From Gyrodactylus bullatarudis (lineage: Eukaryota; Platyhelminthes; Monogenea; Gyrodactylidea; Gyrodactylidae), in NCBI GenBank assembly GCA_012064415.1, contig SSNU01000163.1, positions 744,001 to 808,000 on the forward strand: 64,000 bases of DNA, given 5' to 3'. Numbering within the stretch: the first letter of the stretch is position 1; each line of letters opens with the position of its first letter. Shown piece after piece: positions 50,561 to 62,307 of the stretch. The notes beneath the pieces are model-generated. The model made no database searches. It was given only the letters and a program-made list of their open reading frames with translations, and was not told the origin of the DNA. A program made the position numbers and the translations under genes.

Positions 50561-51000
50561 TTGTACAATGTAGGCTAGGGTGAAATTTTTAACCTCATAT
50601 TAGGAGAAACTTTTCTGATAGAACTATCAATTCTAAGCATTATTTTGTATTGAAGCAAGTGTCGAAAATGATTCCCCATTATGTCATTCGGCGCTCAATT
50701 TTCAATGAATTTTACTACACAATCACTAAAATACGGAATATCTTGGAAATTTAATGAATTTCTTAAGTTTTATCTTCAAAAATAGTAATCTTATCATCAA
50801 GAGGGCCTTCATGGTTGATTTCGTTGTTTTATCATGTCTGTGTGATATTGTAGAAAAAATGGACAATGACATAATGGAGAATGACTTTCACGCTTTAAAA
50901 TTATGCAAAACATGATCTGAGTACTAAAATTTATCAGAAAAGTAAGTCCTCTCGTGAGTTGTTCGGAGAGAAAAAAATTTTACCCTAGCCTATTGTACAT
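50561..51000. repeat. Foldback element (about 440 bp), GGCTAGGGTRAAATTTT family
   Basis: Left arm 50561-50690 and right arm about 50860-51000 are inverted repeats: left TTGTACAATGTAGGCTAGGG against right CCCTAGCCTATTGTACA, and left CCATTATGTCATT against right AATGACATAATGG. Arms are moderately diverged. It is unrelated in sequence to the other foldback families in the window. Confidence 0.65.
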
Positions 51001-54000
51001 GATTGTATTAATAAATGTATTATGGAGTTAGTTTTGGCCTCTTTTCAACCAAAATATGATACCTATAGAATGTACGCCAGTTCTAAAATTTGTTTTTCAA
51101 TCAAATTTATTAGGTCACTTTTCACTGAATCGGAAATACACTAGTTTTCTCTCAACTTTCGTATCAATTCACTGATGATGATATTCTTGATATATCATCC
51201 CTCAGAATATGATCATTGTTTTTTTCTATAATTGATCTAATTTTGGATATTAACAATCCAGAATCCTGTTGGAAATCTCTCAAGTTACAAAACATCCAAC
51301 GCCAACTCACATACAGGCACACACTCACTAGGAAACCATAATTTGAATTCAAGATGTAAAAAGATACATTATGGTTTCATATGTTTTTTTAATCATTCCC
51401 TCCCTATTGTTGATTAATTCATTCAGGGCAGAAAATGGAAATATCCGATTCACGAGAATTTTCTATTTATTAGATGCCTATTAAATGGTACCAATGGGAA
51501 AGAAGAGAAATTGCCCAAAGGCTCACACAACAAACACATTTAACTAGAGAGAGAGAAAGAGAGTAAGTAACTCTTACCACACTACATCATCATCAACAAC
51601 ATTATACCTAAAGAAAATATTAAAAATAAAAATCTATAAAAACAAAATGATATACTCACCGAGGGTAGAGTGGGTATCCTGTTGAAGTTGATATATGATG
51701 TTGTACACAAAAATGAGTAATATATACTCACCGATTGTAATTTTGAGTAAGAGCACTTGAAAAATAATTTTACTCTAGACCAAAGATTACTCTTACTTTC
51801 TTGTTTAATTAATACGTTCTAATGTGTGTTCATAGAGTTTTAGGATAGTTGAATATCGTCTCCTGGATATATAATAGATTTTTATTTATAAGTTCTTTGA
51901 TTTTATATGAAAAAGTCACAAAAATAGCTATGGTTATCTGGTATAAATTGATAAAGATAGGTACAAATCTGAGATATTTTCATATCTTTAAGGGTAGTAG
52001 GATTTACTTGAAAGCGGGCTCCGAGGGTAAGTAGTGTATTGTAGGAGATCCCGGTCTTAGATTGTATTTGTTTAATGTCAAAGGAGCTCGTTTGCTAAAG
52101 AGAGATGCTAGTTTTTTTGGGGCAATTGGCCTGAGCCATAATCAAAATTTGGGAGGATAATCAAAGAGTTTTTCTAGACATTCAGGTTTTTGATCTTTTC
52201 ATCGAGTTTTTCATCAAGGTAATTGCACACTTCTAAGCAACAAGATTGCTCAAATTCAAAAGAGAATCTCTTAAATGTCTTGATTATAAATGTACATTTG
52301 TAGATTCATGACTATGAGCATTTGTTGAAGAAAATGAAAAGTTATTTCGTAGTTTTTTTTCTGAAGAACCTCGGTAAGTAAGTCTGCTAGCAAAGAACTT
52401 TCCTCGTAAAGATCATTATGCTCCAATTTTTAAAATATTATGGTCAATGTTCAAATTACAAATAGAATGGGATGAGAATGTATTTTGGCAACCAATAAAT
52501 GAAAAGTCAATCTACTCTCTTATTTCCCATACCAAGAATGTCTGAAATGTAAAGCTGTATTCTTCTGCCATAGAAAATAGACTTGTGAAATAAATATCAC
52601 CTGTTCCTTCACCAATTCACATGACACACATGAATGAAAAGAGAAAGCAGACAAAAAATTAGGATTCCTGTGTAAGGAAACAAAGTGAATAGATGACCTT
52701 TGATGGCCAGGCTTCTCAGAGAAGCATTTGAATAGTGATTGACGGAAAAGAAACTCTTTGTCAACAATGGGACGAGAGAGTCTTGGAGTTCCTTCCACTG
52801 ATTTATGCTCCCTTTTCGACTCTCAGAGTGAAACATTCCTTTGTAAATAGTTAGATATTAATAATCACGTCTTGACTTTGGCTGGGAGAAAGAGGGGAAT
52901 TCTCCATTCATTCGTGTATGTAACAGTTAGAACAAGAGAGACTTTCTTTGTAGTCATATTCTCAAAGACAAGACTTTTCCTAAATCCTTTCTCTCCACTC
53001 TTCTTTCATGAGCAGTGAATGCGAGAGTGCGCTTGGGAATGTGTGTGTGTGCCAGCGAACGAAACATTAGCAAACACTAATAATAGGGCGGAGAATAATG
53101 CTTATTTCTAATTTTCCTAATGTAAAAGCTGTAAAAAAGAAGATCTAACACACTGAGAGATATGGGAATACAGAATGTTTCTCGTCACGAGTAGAAGCAA
53201 ACATAACTAAGGATTACACAACACACATTGAAGAATGCAGAAAAAAGAGTAACTGGAAATAGAAAATTATTATTTCATATTCATTTTCCTAGATAGAGTC
53301 GTCCTAACCCCTGATATTGAATTGCATAGTTGAAGTAAAATAATCATGAATTATTTGTTTAAAGAGTGAAACACTCAGACGTAGATACACTTTGTACTTT
53401 TATACAAGAGTTCTATATATATATAAGACCTTGGTCTCTTGATAAGATTTCGATACTCAATAGACTTGAGAAATGAGTAATACCCATTGACTACACCTGG
53501 TCTTTTATGCAAAGAGGGTAGTTTTCATTAACGATTTTTGATTTCTGTTACAACTCTTCGTATGAGATGTACCTTGATTAAACTAAAGATCAAGTCTTTT
53601 TCACCGACTTGTAAAAGATTATATTATTAAAGAATTAATATTCCAATATATAAGACCCCTTTTGTATTTCTAAATACTCTATTTTTTATCAATGCAATCA
53701 ATTATAATTAGTAAAATCGACTCATCCTTCAAGTGATGAAGATATAAATATTTGAAATGTATCCCTCTTTCCCTTAAATAACGAGTTTCCTTCCCTTAAT
53801 TCGAATTTTAATTTGAGAAAGGGTTAGAAACATGAAGACGTTTCGGTACTGTCATAGTCAAGTACCTTCTCCAGTGGATGAGACGCTTGTAACTCTTCAA
53901 TCTTATCTAAAAAACCTGAGTATTCCGATTGGCTCTGGAAAATAATAAAATATAATCAAAAAATTTTCCTATTGAAACTATATAAACTCTGAGGAATAAA

Positions 54001-54560
54001 TCAATAAAACACAGTGAGGAATAATCAATGATAATCAAATTTTCTCTGACATTATCGAGTTGACTATAGAAGGGGAAGATAATGATGATGAACCTGACAC
54101 TTGAATGCCTTCTTTCTCCTTTATCAAGAAATTACAGCCATAAAGAGAGGGAAAGATATTAATGCCAGAATTCACTCTCTCCCTCTTTATAATTCTGAGC
54201 AGTGATGATAACTTGTCTGTATTTAGCTGTATTATTATTAATTGTGATTGAATAGATAATATATATTGCATCAACAAAGGCACACAATCGAGAACCATCT
54301 AATGATATTATTCCTATAGTTTTACCTGATAAAATTACTCCGAAGAAGTATGAAGGCTTGAAAAGGGAGGGATTGTCACAGGAATGATTGATTACATTTT
54401 CAATATTACTATATTATAATAATAAATATTATTGTTTTTGGCCCCATTTCAAAAAAGAAAACAAAATTCCTTCACCATCAGAGACGATCAAAATTTTATT
54501 ACCTTTTTCTTAGAATTAAATTCTCTCCACTTATGGCAAAGATGAAAGAATAAACTTCCT

Positions 54561-54620
54561 GGGTGTAGCCTAGTGGTATCTCTCTTGCTCTCGTCCTAGG
54601 TTCAAACCCTCTCACACCTT
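54561..54620 (+). repeat. tRNA-derived SINE head / pol III promoter remnant
   Basis: TAGCCTAGTGG (54566-54576) fits an A box and GGTTCAAACCC (54599-54609) fits a B box. Outer ends GGTGT and ACACC pair like an acceptor stem. At about 57-60 nt it lacks room for full anticodon and variable arms, so it is not an intact tRNA gene. Confidence 0.5.
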
Positions 54621-55869
54621 CCCTTGTACAAATCATTAATTTGTCCATGTAAAAAAAATGTTGCAATTTCAAAAAAACCCTACGAAGGATTGAGCTACAA
54701 TTTGATTTCGTGTCTGATATTTTTTCAAAAAAACTCAAACGATAATTCTACTGTTTTTCAATAGAACATCAAGATTTATTCTCACTTGTAATTTGATAAA
54801 GAATTAAAGCGTTAATAATTAGTAATTATTAGTTACTGAGAAAAATTTGTTTTAATATTTAGGCGCGAAATCAAATTTTCTCTCAATCCATTTTTTCAGT
54901 GGTCTTTTAAATTCACAGAGGTATATTTTTAAACAAAACTCTTTTTTCAATGATACAAGTTGATCAGATAAATTAAAAACAAAGTTGATATAAACTCAAG
55001 ATAACCCAGGGGATGAGGGATGAAAGCAAAGTTTGATAGAAGGCATTTTTGTTGTTGTTGTCGTTGTCGGACATGTTGTGAGTGGGGGGGGGGTGGGATT
55101 GTAATGTAATGTATAATCAATTTGGGGATTAAAAACGATCATTGATTCGGAAATATCGTGTGGTAAACAAAAATAGGCTGGTCCATCTTTACATGTTGGC
55201 CCAGCCGGCTGGGTACGAAATGAAGGAGGGCTATCACTCTCCCTTTCTCTATCAACATTATTTGATTTTGAATAAATTCTGCCAACTACACTGCACTACT
55301 ATTCGTATTATATTATCGAGAGAGGGTAAAATAATCCATACCAAAAATAATCCCATAATATATTGCTATCAAACTATGGTATATAGTCACTGGGCAAATG
55401 TTTATCATTCCAACTCGATAATAACACCAAGACAGTATATTTATTAATAAATAAATTATATATCTGATTGTAATTATTATTTTCGACAGAAGTAGTAGTA
55501 ATGAGAATGGGCAAAAAATGTTTTTCTCTAAAGCAGACCCAACTGGAAAAATAATTCAACCTCTTTCAGACGTTTCTTCAGTGGTACGAGAGGCTTGTAA
55601 TCTGGATCTTCTTCAATTTTGGTCCAGATTTGAAGGAAACCATTGAAAAATAAAAAGTAAAACTTGTAACCACTCAGATGACTTGTGAATAAATCAAACT
55701 GTATGATTAATAATCATTGATTATTTGAAAAACAGGAAATTAATCAATTATAATTTATCAAAGTCTATCTTTTCGTATAGTTGCAACCAATTTTGATCAG
55801 TAATCTGTGATCTTCGACAAGAAAACAAATTTACACTATCGACTCGATAGTATCGAGACGATAATTAAT

Positions 55870-56185
55870 TTAACCCTTCATGTCCCAAATTATTATTTTT
55901 TTATCACATATATTGTTTTACGATGAAAAGTTATTTTTTCCCAAGGCTTCAGCAAATGGGTTTTCTAAAAAATATTTTTTAGATATTCGACTAAATTTTT
56001 AAAAATTCACCCTTCTTCAAGTAGCATCGGTAAAAAGCCATCTTTATAAATTATAAATAATTTTGTAGCTTATATAAATAAATTTCTTTTCTAATGAAAG
56101 GGGTGAAAAAAGTATTTTAGTTCAAATTATCGTACAAGAAAGTGTTGTTCCACTGATGGTGGAACAATGGGACAAAAAGGGTTAA
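55870..56185. mobile_element. MITE with intact TTAA ends, copy 2 (316 bp)
   Basis: Begins TTAACCCTTCATGTCCCAAA and ends TGGGACAAAAAGGGTTAA, so it has terminal inverted repeats of about 14 nt inside a perfect TTAA duplication. It has no coding capacity. The TTAA target fits piggyBac-type transposition. It is related to the copy at 30574-30862. Confidence 0.75.
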
Positions 56186-57279
56186 ATGATAAAATGAGGA
56201 ATTTTACTATTCATGATTTGGACAGCTCTTGGTGATTCTCTGGAAACTTTTGAGATTCATTTAGCAGGTGTATGATTGCCCTATTTACACAGGGTCATTC
56301 CAATCAGACCGAATTAAAATTAATAAATTTCCAAGTTGATATTTTTAAAATATCCACTCCACACAAGCACTATATTGTGGAAGAAGCAAGCGAGGAACAT
56401 TCGCCCTGAGAAAGGAAAAAATCAATCAGTTTTTAATCCCTCTTTCTCCTCGTTTCTCTGTTTCTCTGACACACTAACAAATAAACTGTACAAACTATCA
56501 GAGTGAGCAGCATTCCCCACCTCCTCTCTTCTATCTGCTGAACGAGAGAGAAGAAACTCGACTAAAATTGCAAACTTTCCTTTAGAGGAAAATATAAAAA
56601 TTGCTGCTGTGAGTGAGAAAAAAAGTCTTTTGTTTTTCTATAGGAAATTCTGCGCATTCACGGAATATGAAAAGAGTGCTTCTCTGTGCGTATGTATACT
56701 AGGGAGAAAGTTGTTGTTGTATTGTGTATTTTCTTCCTTTATAATATAGAGCTGTTGCATATTGATTTAGGGGATTAACAGTGAGTGTGTCTGAATACAA
56801 GTTCTTTTTCCTACCTACAATATAATGCAAAATATCTATTCTAGATATTCCAAACATGTAGACTCAAGAGTAATATACTCTTCTGTATACACATGTATAC
56901 TAGCGTAGAATAGAATAGATGTTGCATAGATGTGAGGAGAAATAGTCGGCCTAAGCCAATGAGAAATAATCCTCCCCTTCTCCCGACAGACCAATCAAAG
57001 TTTAGAAAGCTACTCAAGCTCAAAACTACTTTCTATAATATATATTACTCGTGTTTTATACTAGCCTGGCTTGGTGATATTTTAGCATTACGCGTAAATA
57101 CTTTTCACTTGAAACTTTTCAGTTTACCTCGTCCTCGTAACTGACAACTGGATTTTTATTTCTTTTATTACTTTTGTGATATTCTCTCTCGGAATCAAGG
57201 TACGTGTCAAATGTTTGCACCTCTTTCTGCTCTCATACTTGTCGTCAACATAATCTTGTAATTTTTCTTCCTCCCCCAG

Positions 57280-59262
57280 ATGAAGGAACGAGAAACAACT
57301 GCAACCTTTACAGAATTCCCCTACGTTCTAAAAAATAACAACCTTGACATAATTGGCTCATGTCATAACGGCAGTTTAATGTCGAGAGATGGCTATGAAA
57401 CTGGTCCGAGAATTGACGATATTAATGGAACCAATTTCTCGATACAAAATGATAATACGTCCTGTTCATTTTCCCTACCCCTGGTTGCAGCGGCCGCTCT
57501 TGTAGCAAAGGTTTGTCCCATGAAAACAGTTTATTTCAAATATTTAACTCGAATTATCATCATTTACAGCATACAAATCCGATTTCTAGCAAAGAACTGA
57601 ATAGGAATGGAGGTTCCCTGAAGCTGAATCAATTAATGGAGAATTCTGGGGATTGGAAAGAGCATGATTTGTCCTCTAGTCATGACTACTTTCCGTTTCT
57701 AGGATCACACTCGGAGCGTAAGAGATCAAAGAATCTAGACGAAGCAGAAATCAATCCAGATCCATTTGCCTATAGTGGCCAGAAGATGGTCAATGAAAAC
57801 TTTCATTCAATCCTTTCTACATATAACAATTCTTGTCTGACCCCTAATGGGACTCCATCATCAACATCACAGGCGGGTATTCAGAGTGGTCCCCTCTTCG
57901 ATTGTGAGCCAACAATAAATGGGTCAGATCTCTTGGCTGCCTATCCAATCAGCCATAGTGCAAATAGTAATTCTCAGATGAGTCTTCATAATCAGACGAT
58001 GAATCATTTGAGGGTCGACTCGGAGAGTATCGGTGAGACTGATAGCTCTTGTGATCCTATTGCGGTCAGCTCTAATACTAGCAGCAACAACACTGAAAGA
58101 TCTCTTCTTAACATATCAAGTCCGCCGAAATACAATTGCGATGATCAGGATATGGGCGGGAGAATTCCGTCAATTTATCCCAACAGCTGCGACGATGGAA
58201 CTAGCGGTATTTACAGTGGCAGCACCTATTCATACACCAATGCAAACAACACAAATGGAGAGGGTTACTATGTGAATGATGTCACCTCCGGTCCTAGTAT
58301 TCAAGCTCAATCGGATAGTAGTAACACGTTCAAACCAATGAATTCAATATTTCGTACCTCGAATGATCTTGATGAGGAAGTTAATAGGCACTATAATAAT
58401 AACATTGCCTATTTGGAGCAACGCTTTTACCTCTCACGCTACAACAATCCTAATGAAAATGGTATGTTTTTTCCCATAGAGAGATAGGCAGTCAAATTTT
58501 CTAATTGATTTTCTCTTGATTAGATATGTCGAATTGTTCAAGCTACGGCCAAAGGAAAAGTCCAGACGACCTCTTTCAATATCATCAAAACTCAATGATT
58601 CCAAATAACAATAACAGTGGGGAGTTGGCCAGTTTCGGTCTACTGCCAGGAAGTAATTCCAATAATCCCGAGGACTATGCCACTCGACAGGCATTACATT
58701 ATATGAATAATACAAAGCAATATGTTGATTCCTATTCGAGAATCAGTCAAACATCAAATGGAACTGGCCCTCCAATGGAACACTTGGACGATGTATCAAT
58801 GAACGGATCACAACAAAAGCAACATCAAAGTAAACCAGTCACTAGTGATTCAATGTCCACGGTAAACTCTGAGGAGCACATGAGCAATGAAGATTGTTGT
58901 AGGTTAATTTCTAATCCAGATTACATATAAATTGCCTTACTATTACAATTATATGTAATTAATTGTGTATGTTTATTTGTATAGCTGATGGACACCAGAG
59001 GAAACAGCGTAGAGAGCGGACTACTTTCAATCGACACCAATTGGCAATGTTGGAAGACTTATTCTGCAAGACAAGATATCCCGATATCTATGTACGAGAG
59101 GAGTTGGCCTTGAAACTTCGTCTTCCAGAGTCAAGAGTCCAGGTCTGGTTCAAGAATCGTAGGGCCAAGGTTCGAAATCAACAGCGTCAACGAGAAGCGT
59201 TACTAGTCAACACGAGTGCAAGTACCCAGTTATGCTTGGCCGAATGTTCTAGTCACCGATAG
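57280..59262 (+). CDS. Otx/ocelliless-like K50 paired-class homeodomain protein
   Basis: Predicted nuclear transcription factor. Exons 57280-57510, 57570-58461, 58524-58898 and 58985-59262; 591 aa in continuous frame. The homeodomain (about 507-566) begins [20 protein letters not shown], continues [20 protein letters not shown], and ends [13 protein letters not shown] with Lys at position 50 (residue 556). [17 protein letters not shown] and [16 protein letters not shown] are Otx/Otd hallmarks. About 500 Ser/Asn-rich residues precede the homeodomain, whereas Otx/Otd homeodomains usually lie within the first 40-100 residues; the usual N-terminal MxSYLK peptide is absent. The ATG sits at the first base after a CCCCCAG acceptor; an upstream donor at 57200 suggests a 5' UTR exon. 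Only about 25 residues follow the homeodomain, and other open frames downstream make the 3' end uncertain. Confidence 0.85.
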
Positions 59263-60084
59263 AGCTATCCCTATACAAAAACCCTCAATCCAGATCACCA
59301 TCCACTCAGCGTCTTTCAATACAAAAAAATGTAACATGTGTGTAAAAAGAAATGAAGAATTACCCACCCTTTGGACTATTAATATTATTGTAAAATTCTA
59401 GTGTTTTGCAGGGGAAGGTTGAACCCCTCAGATATATTGAGAGATGCAGAATGATCTCGCAACGGCATACTTTTTTCATTACATAAGGATTAGAAATGGA
59501 CATTGACCTATATAATATTGAGGATAATTTGTGTATTTGACAAGTTTATATATAAATTATAATTAAAATTATGCAACACTTTTACTTGCTGATAAAGGAT
59601 TCTAGAGAAAGAAACCATTTAGAGAAGCGGAGAGAGTATCGAATTACCAGGTGGACCATCGATACTCAACTTTTGTGATTGGTTTTTAGCTCATAAACGA
59701 TTTGGATCACTAGGAATTAAATCCTTGAATGAAAATAATTAGTTATGAAAAAAATATGTATTATATATTCAAAATTTTGAATAGAAAATATTCATCGATA
59801 TTGTGTGTGACAGGAACGTGGCCTTGTTCTAATAATAATAGTCTATTCAGATTAAAATTTGAATAAATCATCTCATAAAAAGTTAGTGCATTAGATTGAG
59901 AAAAAACAAGAGCTTTAAGGGGTTTGTGAAATATAATAGAAAGAAAAAAGATACAATAATTAGGGAGAGATAGTTCGTTGTTCTCAGGAATTAGGAAATC
60001 TTTAGAGTTTTCTGCGAATGTCGATCAAATTGTTGATGTGTATGAGTGCATTGAGGAGTGTTATTACATGAGAATGATAGCTTT
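59263..60084. other. 3' flank of the homeobox gene to the PTDSS 3' end (convergent)
   Basis: The frame that overlaps the end of the homeobox exon stays open from 59216 to 59401 (contains [13 protein letters not shown]), so coding may extend here through an unrecognised splice. Beyond 59401 the sequence is AT-rich with no feature I can support. Confidence 0.4.
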
Positions 60085-62190
60085 TTAATCATTTTTCTTG
60101 TCGTTCGTATCGATCTCCTCGTTACTGGTTGTGCTCAGTTGACGGTTACAAAGGGCACAATATTTTGACTCTTCCTTGAAGATTTCAGCCGCAGTTCTTT
60201 CATCGTCACTGGTATTCTTTTCTTCTTTGGGTGAAGTATCCTTCATTGCCCATAAACACATGTAGACCATGATAAAAGAGCTAATTACCTAGTAATCAGG
60301 AAAGATGAATTAAATTCACTCATACACAATGTGTATTACACATGAAAATATGAGTGTAAACTCTAAAATACTGATCGCGAATTTACCAAAAACAATCTTA
60401 CATAAGCTACTTACAGGTAAACTCGGATAAATATACAATGAAAAATCAATCAATGTCGAAATAAAACTAGAACATTTCAAAATAATTATCTTTAAGATTA
60501 TTTTTGAGCTAGTTTCATTGATTATTTCTAATACCTTACTTATTAAATAGTGGAATGTAATTCCCCCCCCCTAAGATCTTTAGAAAGAAAATTACTCTGA
60601 AATTGGAAAATTGTATAGCTAAACATGGAGAGATAAAGAATAGAATTGCAACTCACTAGCCAGGTAAGCCAATAGAAAATGTTGATAATGATTGTCTTTT
60701 CAAACATTTGTGAGCCAAGTTTAATGCAGACCAACAATTCCACCATCAAAATAGCTCTAAATAGATAAATGCGACAGTCAATTTCAATTTTTAATTCACG
60801 AAAATACAAAGAGTGGATCTGTTTACATTTATAGGTGGAAATTTTTTTCCTTTAGATTATTGAATAATCATACATATTCCATAATATAAATTTCATATCG
60901 AGTCAAAAAAGTTTTATGAAATGTGGGGGGAAATTACTTGTGAGTAGATAGATGAATATTTAAAATAATCTTTAAAAATAATGTGTAAAAAAGGACTCAC
61001 AAAAAGACCCAAAGTTGTGATCCAATCCTCCGGCAATGGGGATTACTCGTCAATTGATAGTATTGACGGATGGATGGAGCAGATGCTAGGGTGATGAATG
61101 CAAGACGAGATAAAGTCAAAAAGTGACTAGGCTTAACCACAAAAATGTGCTTAAGGAGGAATGAATTAAGTTCGACAATCTGCCAGATTACTATGAGAAA
61201 GCTGACCATGACAGCTCTTCTGAGAGAACTGTCCCCTTCAATCCATCGGGTTAGTGTCCAACTAAAGATGAAGGCAACGTTTAAATAGACTTTTTACTTT
61301 TTGTTAGAATAGATTTCAAATTTCCTTCAAAACTACAGTTACTTACGACTGTGGTGTGAACTGGAGGACAGCCCTTTTAAGTTTGGCTTTTGTCGAGGTC
61401 ATTTTGGTTATAGACTCCCATTTGTATTCCTTCATTTCGAGCCATTTGCAGAGTATCCAGCCAACATAAATACCAAGGCCATTACATATAATTATATCAA
61501 AGAATATGCTATCCCACCAGCATTCATTTAGATTTGGCATCAAATGAGAAAAGGCCAACTCAGTTATTTCCCAGTTTATCGACTGGACCCACAATATGGC
61601 ATAATGTCTTAGAAGAAGAGTTTTAACTACCCAGCCGAAAAAATGAGCAATGACGAAAATGTCAACATCGGACCATATTCTTTCAAAAGTCAATGTATTA
61701 CAGTTTACGCCATAAGATTTATTCAGAATTTGAGCAGACTCTAATCCTGTGAGATCGGGTGCAATGTAGTACATTATTGATTTAGCCTGCTTCAAGGTAA
61801 GGAAACTAGTACCAATAAGGATCAAAAGGTATACATAAGAGGCACCAAGCGTGAGTCGCCAAATAACAGGATGAGGGCGAATAAAAAGACCATTGGGTAA
61901 TATCATTGTTGAGATGAGGAGAAACACGATAATCATGAAAATAGCTCCATCGAATAGGTTTTTTTCTAGAGACTGATTGAAATCTCTAAATAGAAAATTA
62001 TATAAACTCTAATGAATAGTTACCTTGAATAGACGAAAAATGTCAGAGCAAAAATGGTAACCAATAAAAGAGTAATTGTATGAGGTTTGTACAAAGCTGG
62101 AATGCTTATATCTTCAACTTGATGCTGATCTACATATCTCTTAAAATATTCCTCGTCATATTGGGACGGCGTCGCCCTTTTAGGATGCAT
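60085..62190 (-). CDS. PTDSS1: Phosphatidylserine synthase (PTDSS1/2 family)
   Basis: ER (mitochondria-associated) multipass enzyme that exchanges serine for the head group of phosphatidylcholine or phosphatidylethanolamine. Exons (minus): 62190-62024, 61985-61347, 61261-61001, 60756-60657 and 60288-60085; 456 aa against about 473 in human PTDSS1. Conserved blocks: LYKPHTITLL, then PNGLFIRPHPVIWR, then NCNTLTFERI, then HFFGWVVKTLL, then WEITELAFSHLMPNLNECWW, then DIIICNGLGI, then KLKRAVLQFTP, then WQIVELNSFLLKHIFV, then RQYYQL. Many hydrophobic segments fit about ten membrane spans; the tail is acidic and Lys-rich. PTDSS1 against PTDSS2 was not resolved rigorously. The start is the first ATG of the frame (MHPKRAT). 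Intron 1 is 38 nt; the others are 85, 244 and 368 nt. Confidence 0.95.
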
Positions 62191-62307
62191 TAATGATGGC
62201 AACTCGAATTTTCACTCTTTTACTGAATTATTCAAACTTGTGACCTAGAAAATTTGAACATTTGTGTGATAGTCAGCTAATTGTTTAAATTATTATTAAA
62301 TACCAAA
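62191..62307. promoter_or_regulatory. Compact divergent promoter, PTDSS / zinc-finger gene
   Basis: 117 bp between opposed start codons (62190 minus, 62308 plus). No clear TATA box. Promoter role is inferred from position only, the same arrangement as the dynein/IFT122 pair. Confidence 0.45.

Larger units (their letters stand above)
42265..57279. other. 15-kb gene-free region upstream of the homeobox gene
   Basis: No coding exon could be supported. It holds a TIR element (43846-44060), a Penelope-like element with predicted ribozyme (45985-46990), a decayed LINE-like fragment (47200-47600), a foldback element (50561-51000), a SINE-like pol III head (54561-54620) and a TTAA MITE (55870-56185). 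Simple repeats include GAGA near 51549, poly-G near 49323 and 55086, and AAT runs. The size and position next to a homeobox gene suggest cis-regulatory content, but this is inference only. Confidence 0.5.

Noticed and set aside
54561..54620. Functional tRNA gene
   Set aside because: The interval is too short for anticodon and variable arms, and the acceptor stem has mismatches.
55142..55447. 101-codon plus-strand ORF
   Set aside because: No recognised domain, flanked by low-complexity sequence, no splice context; likely chance in AT-rich DNA.
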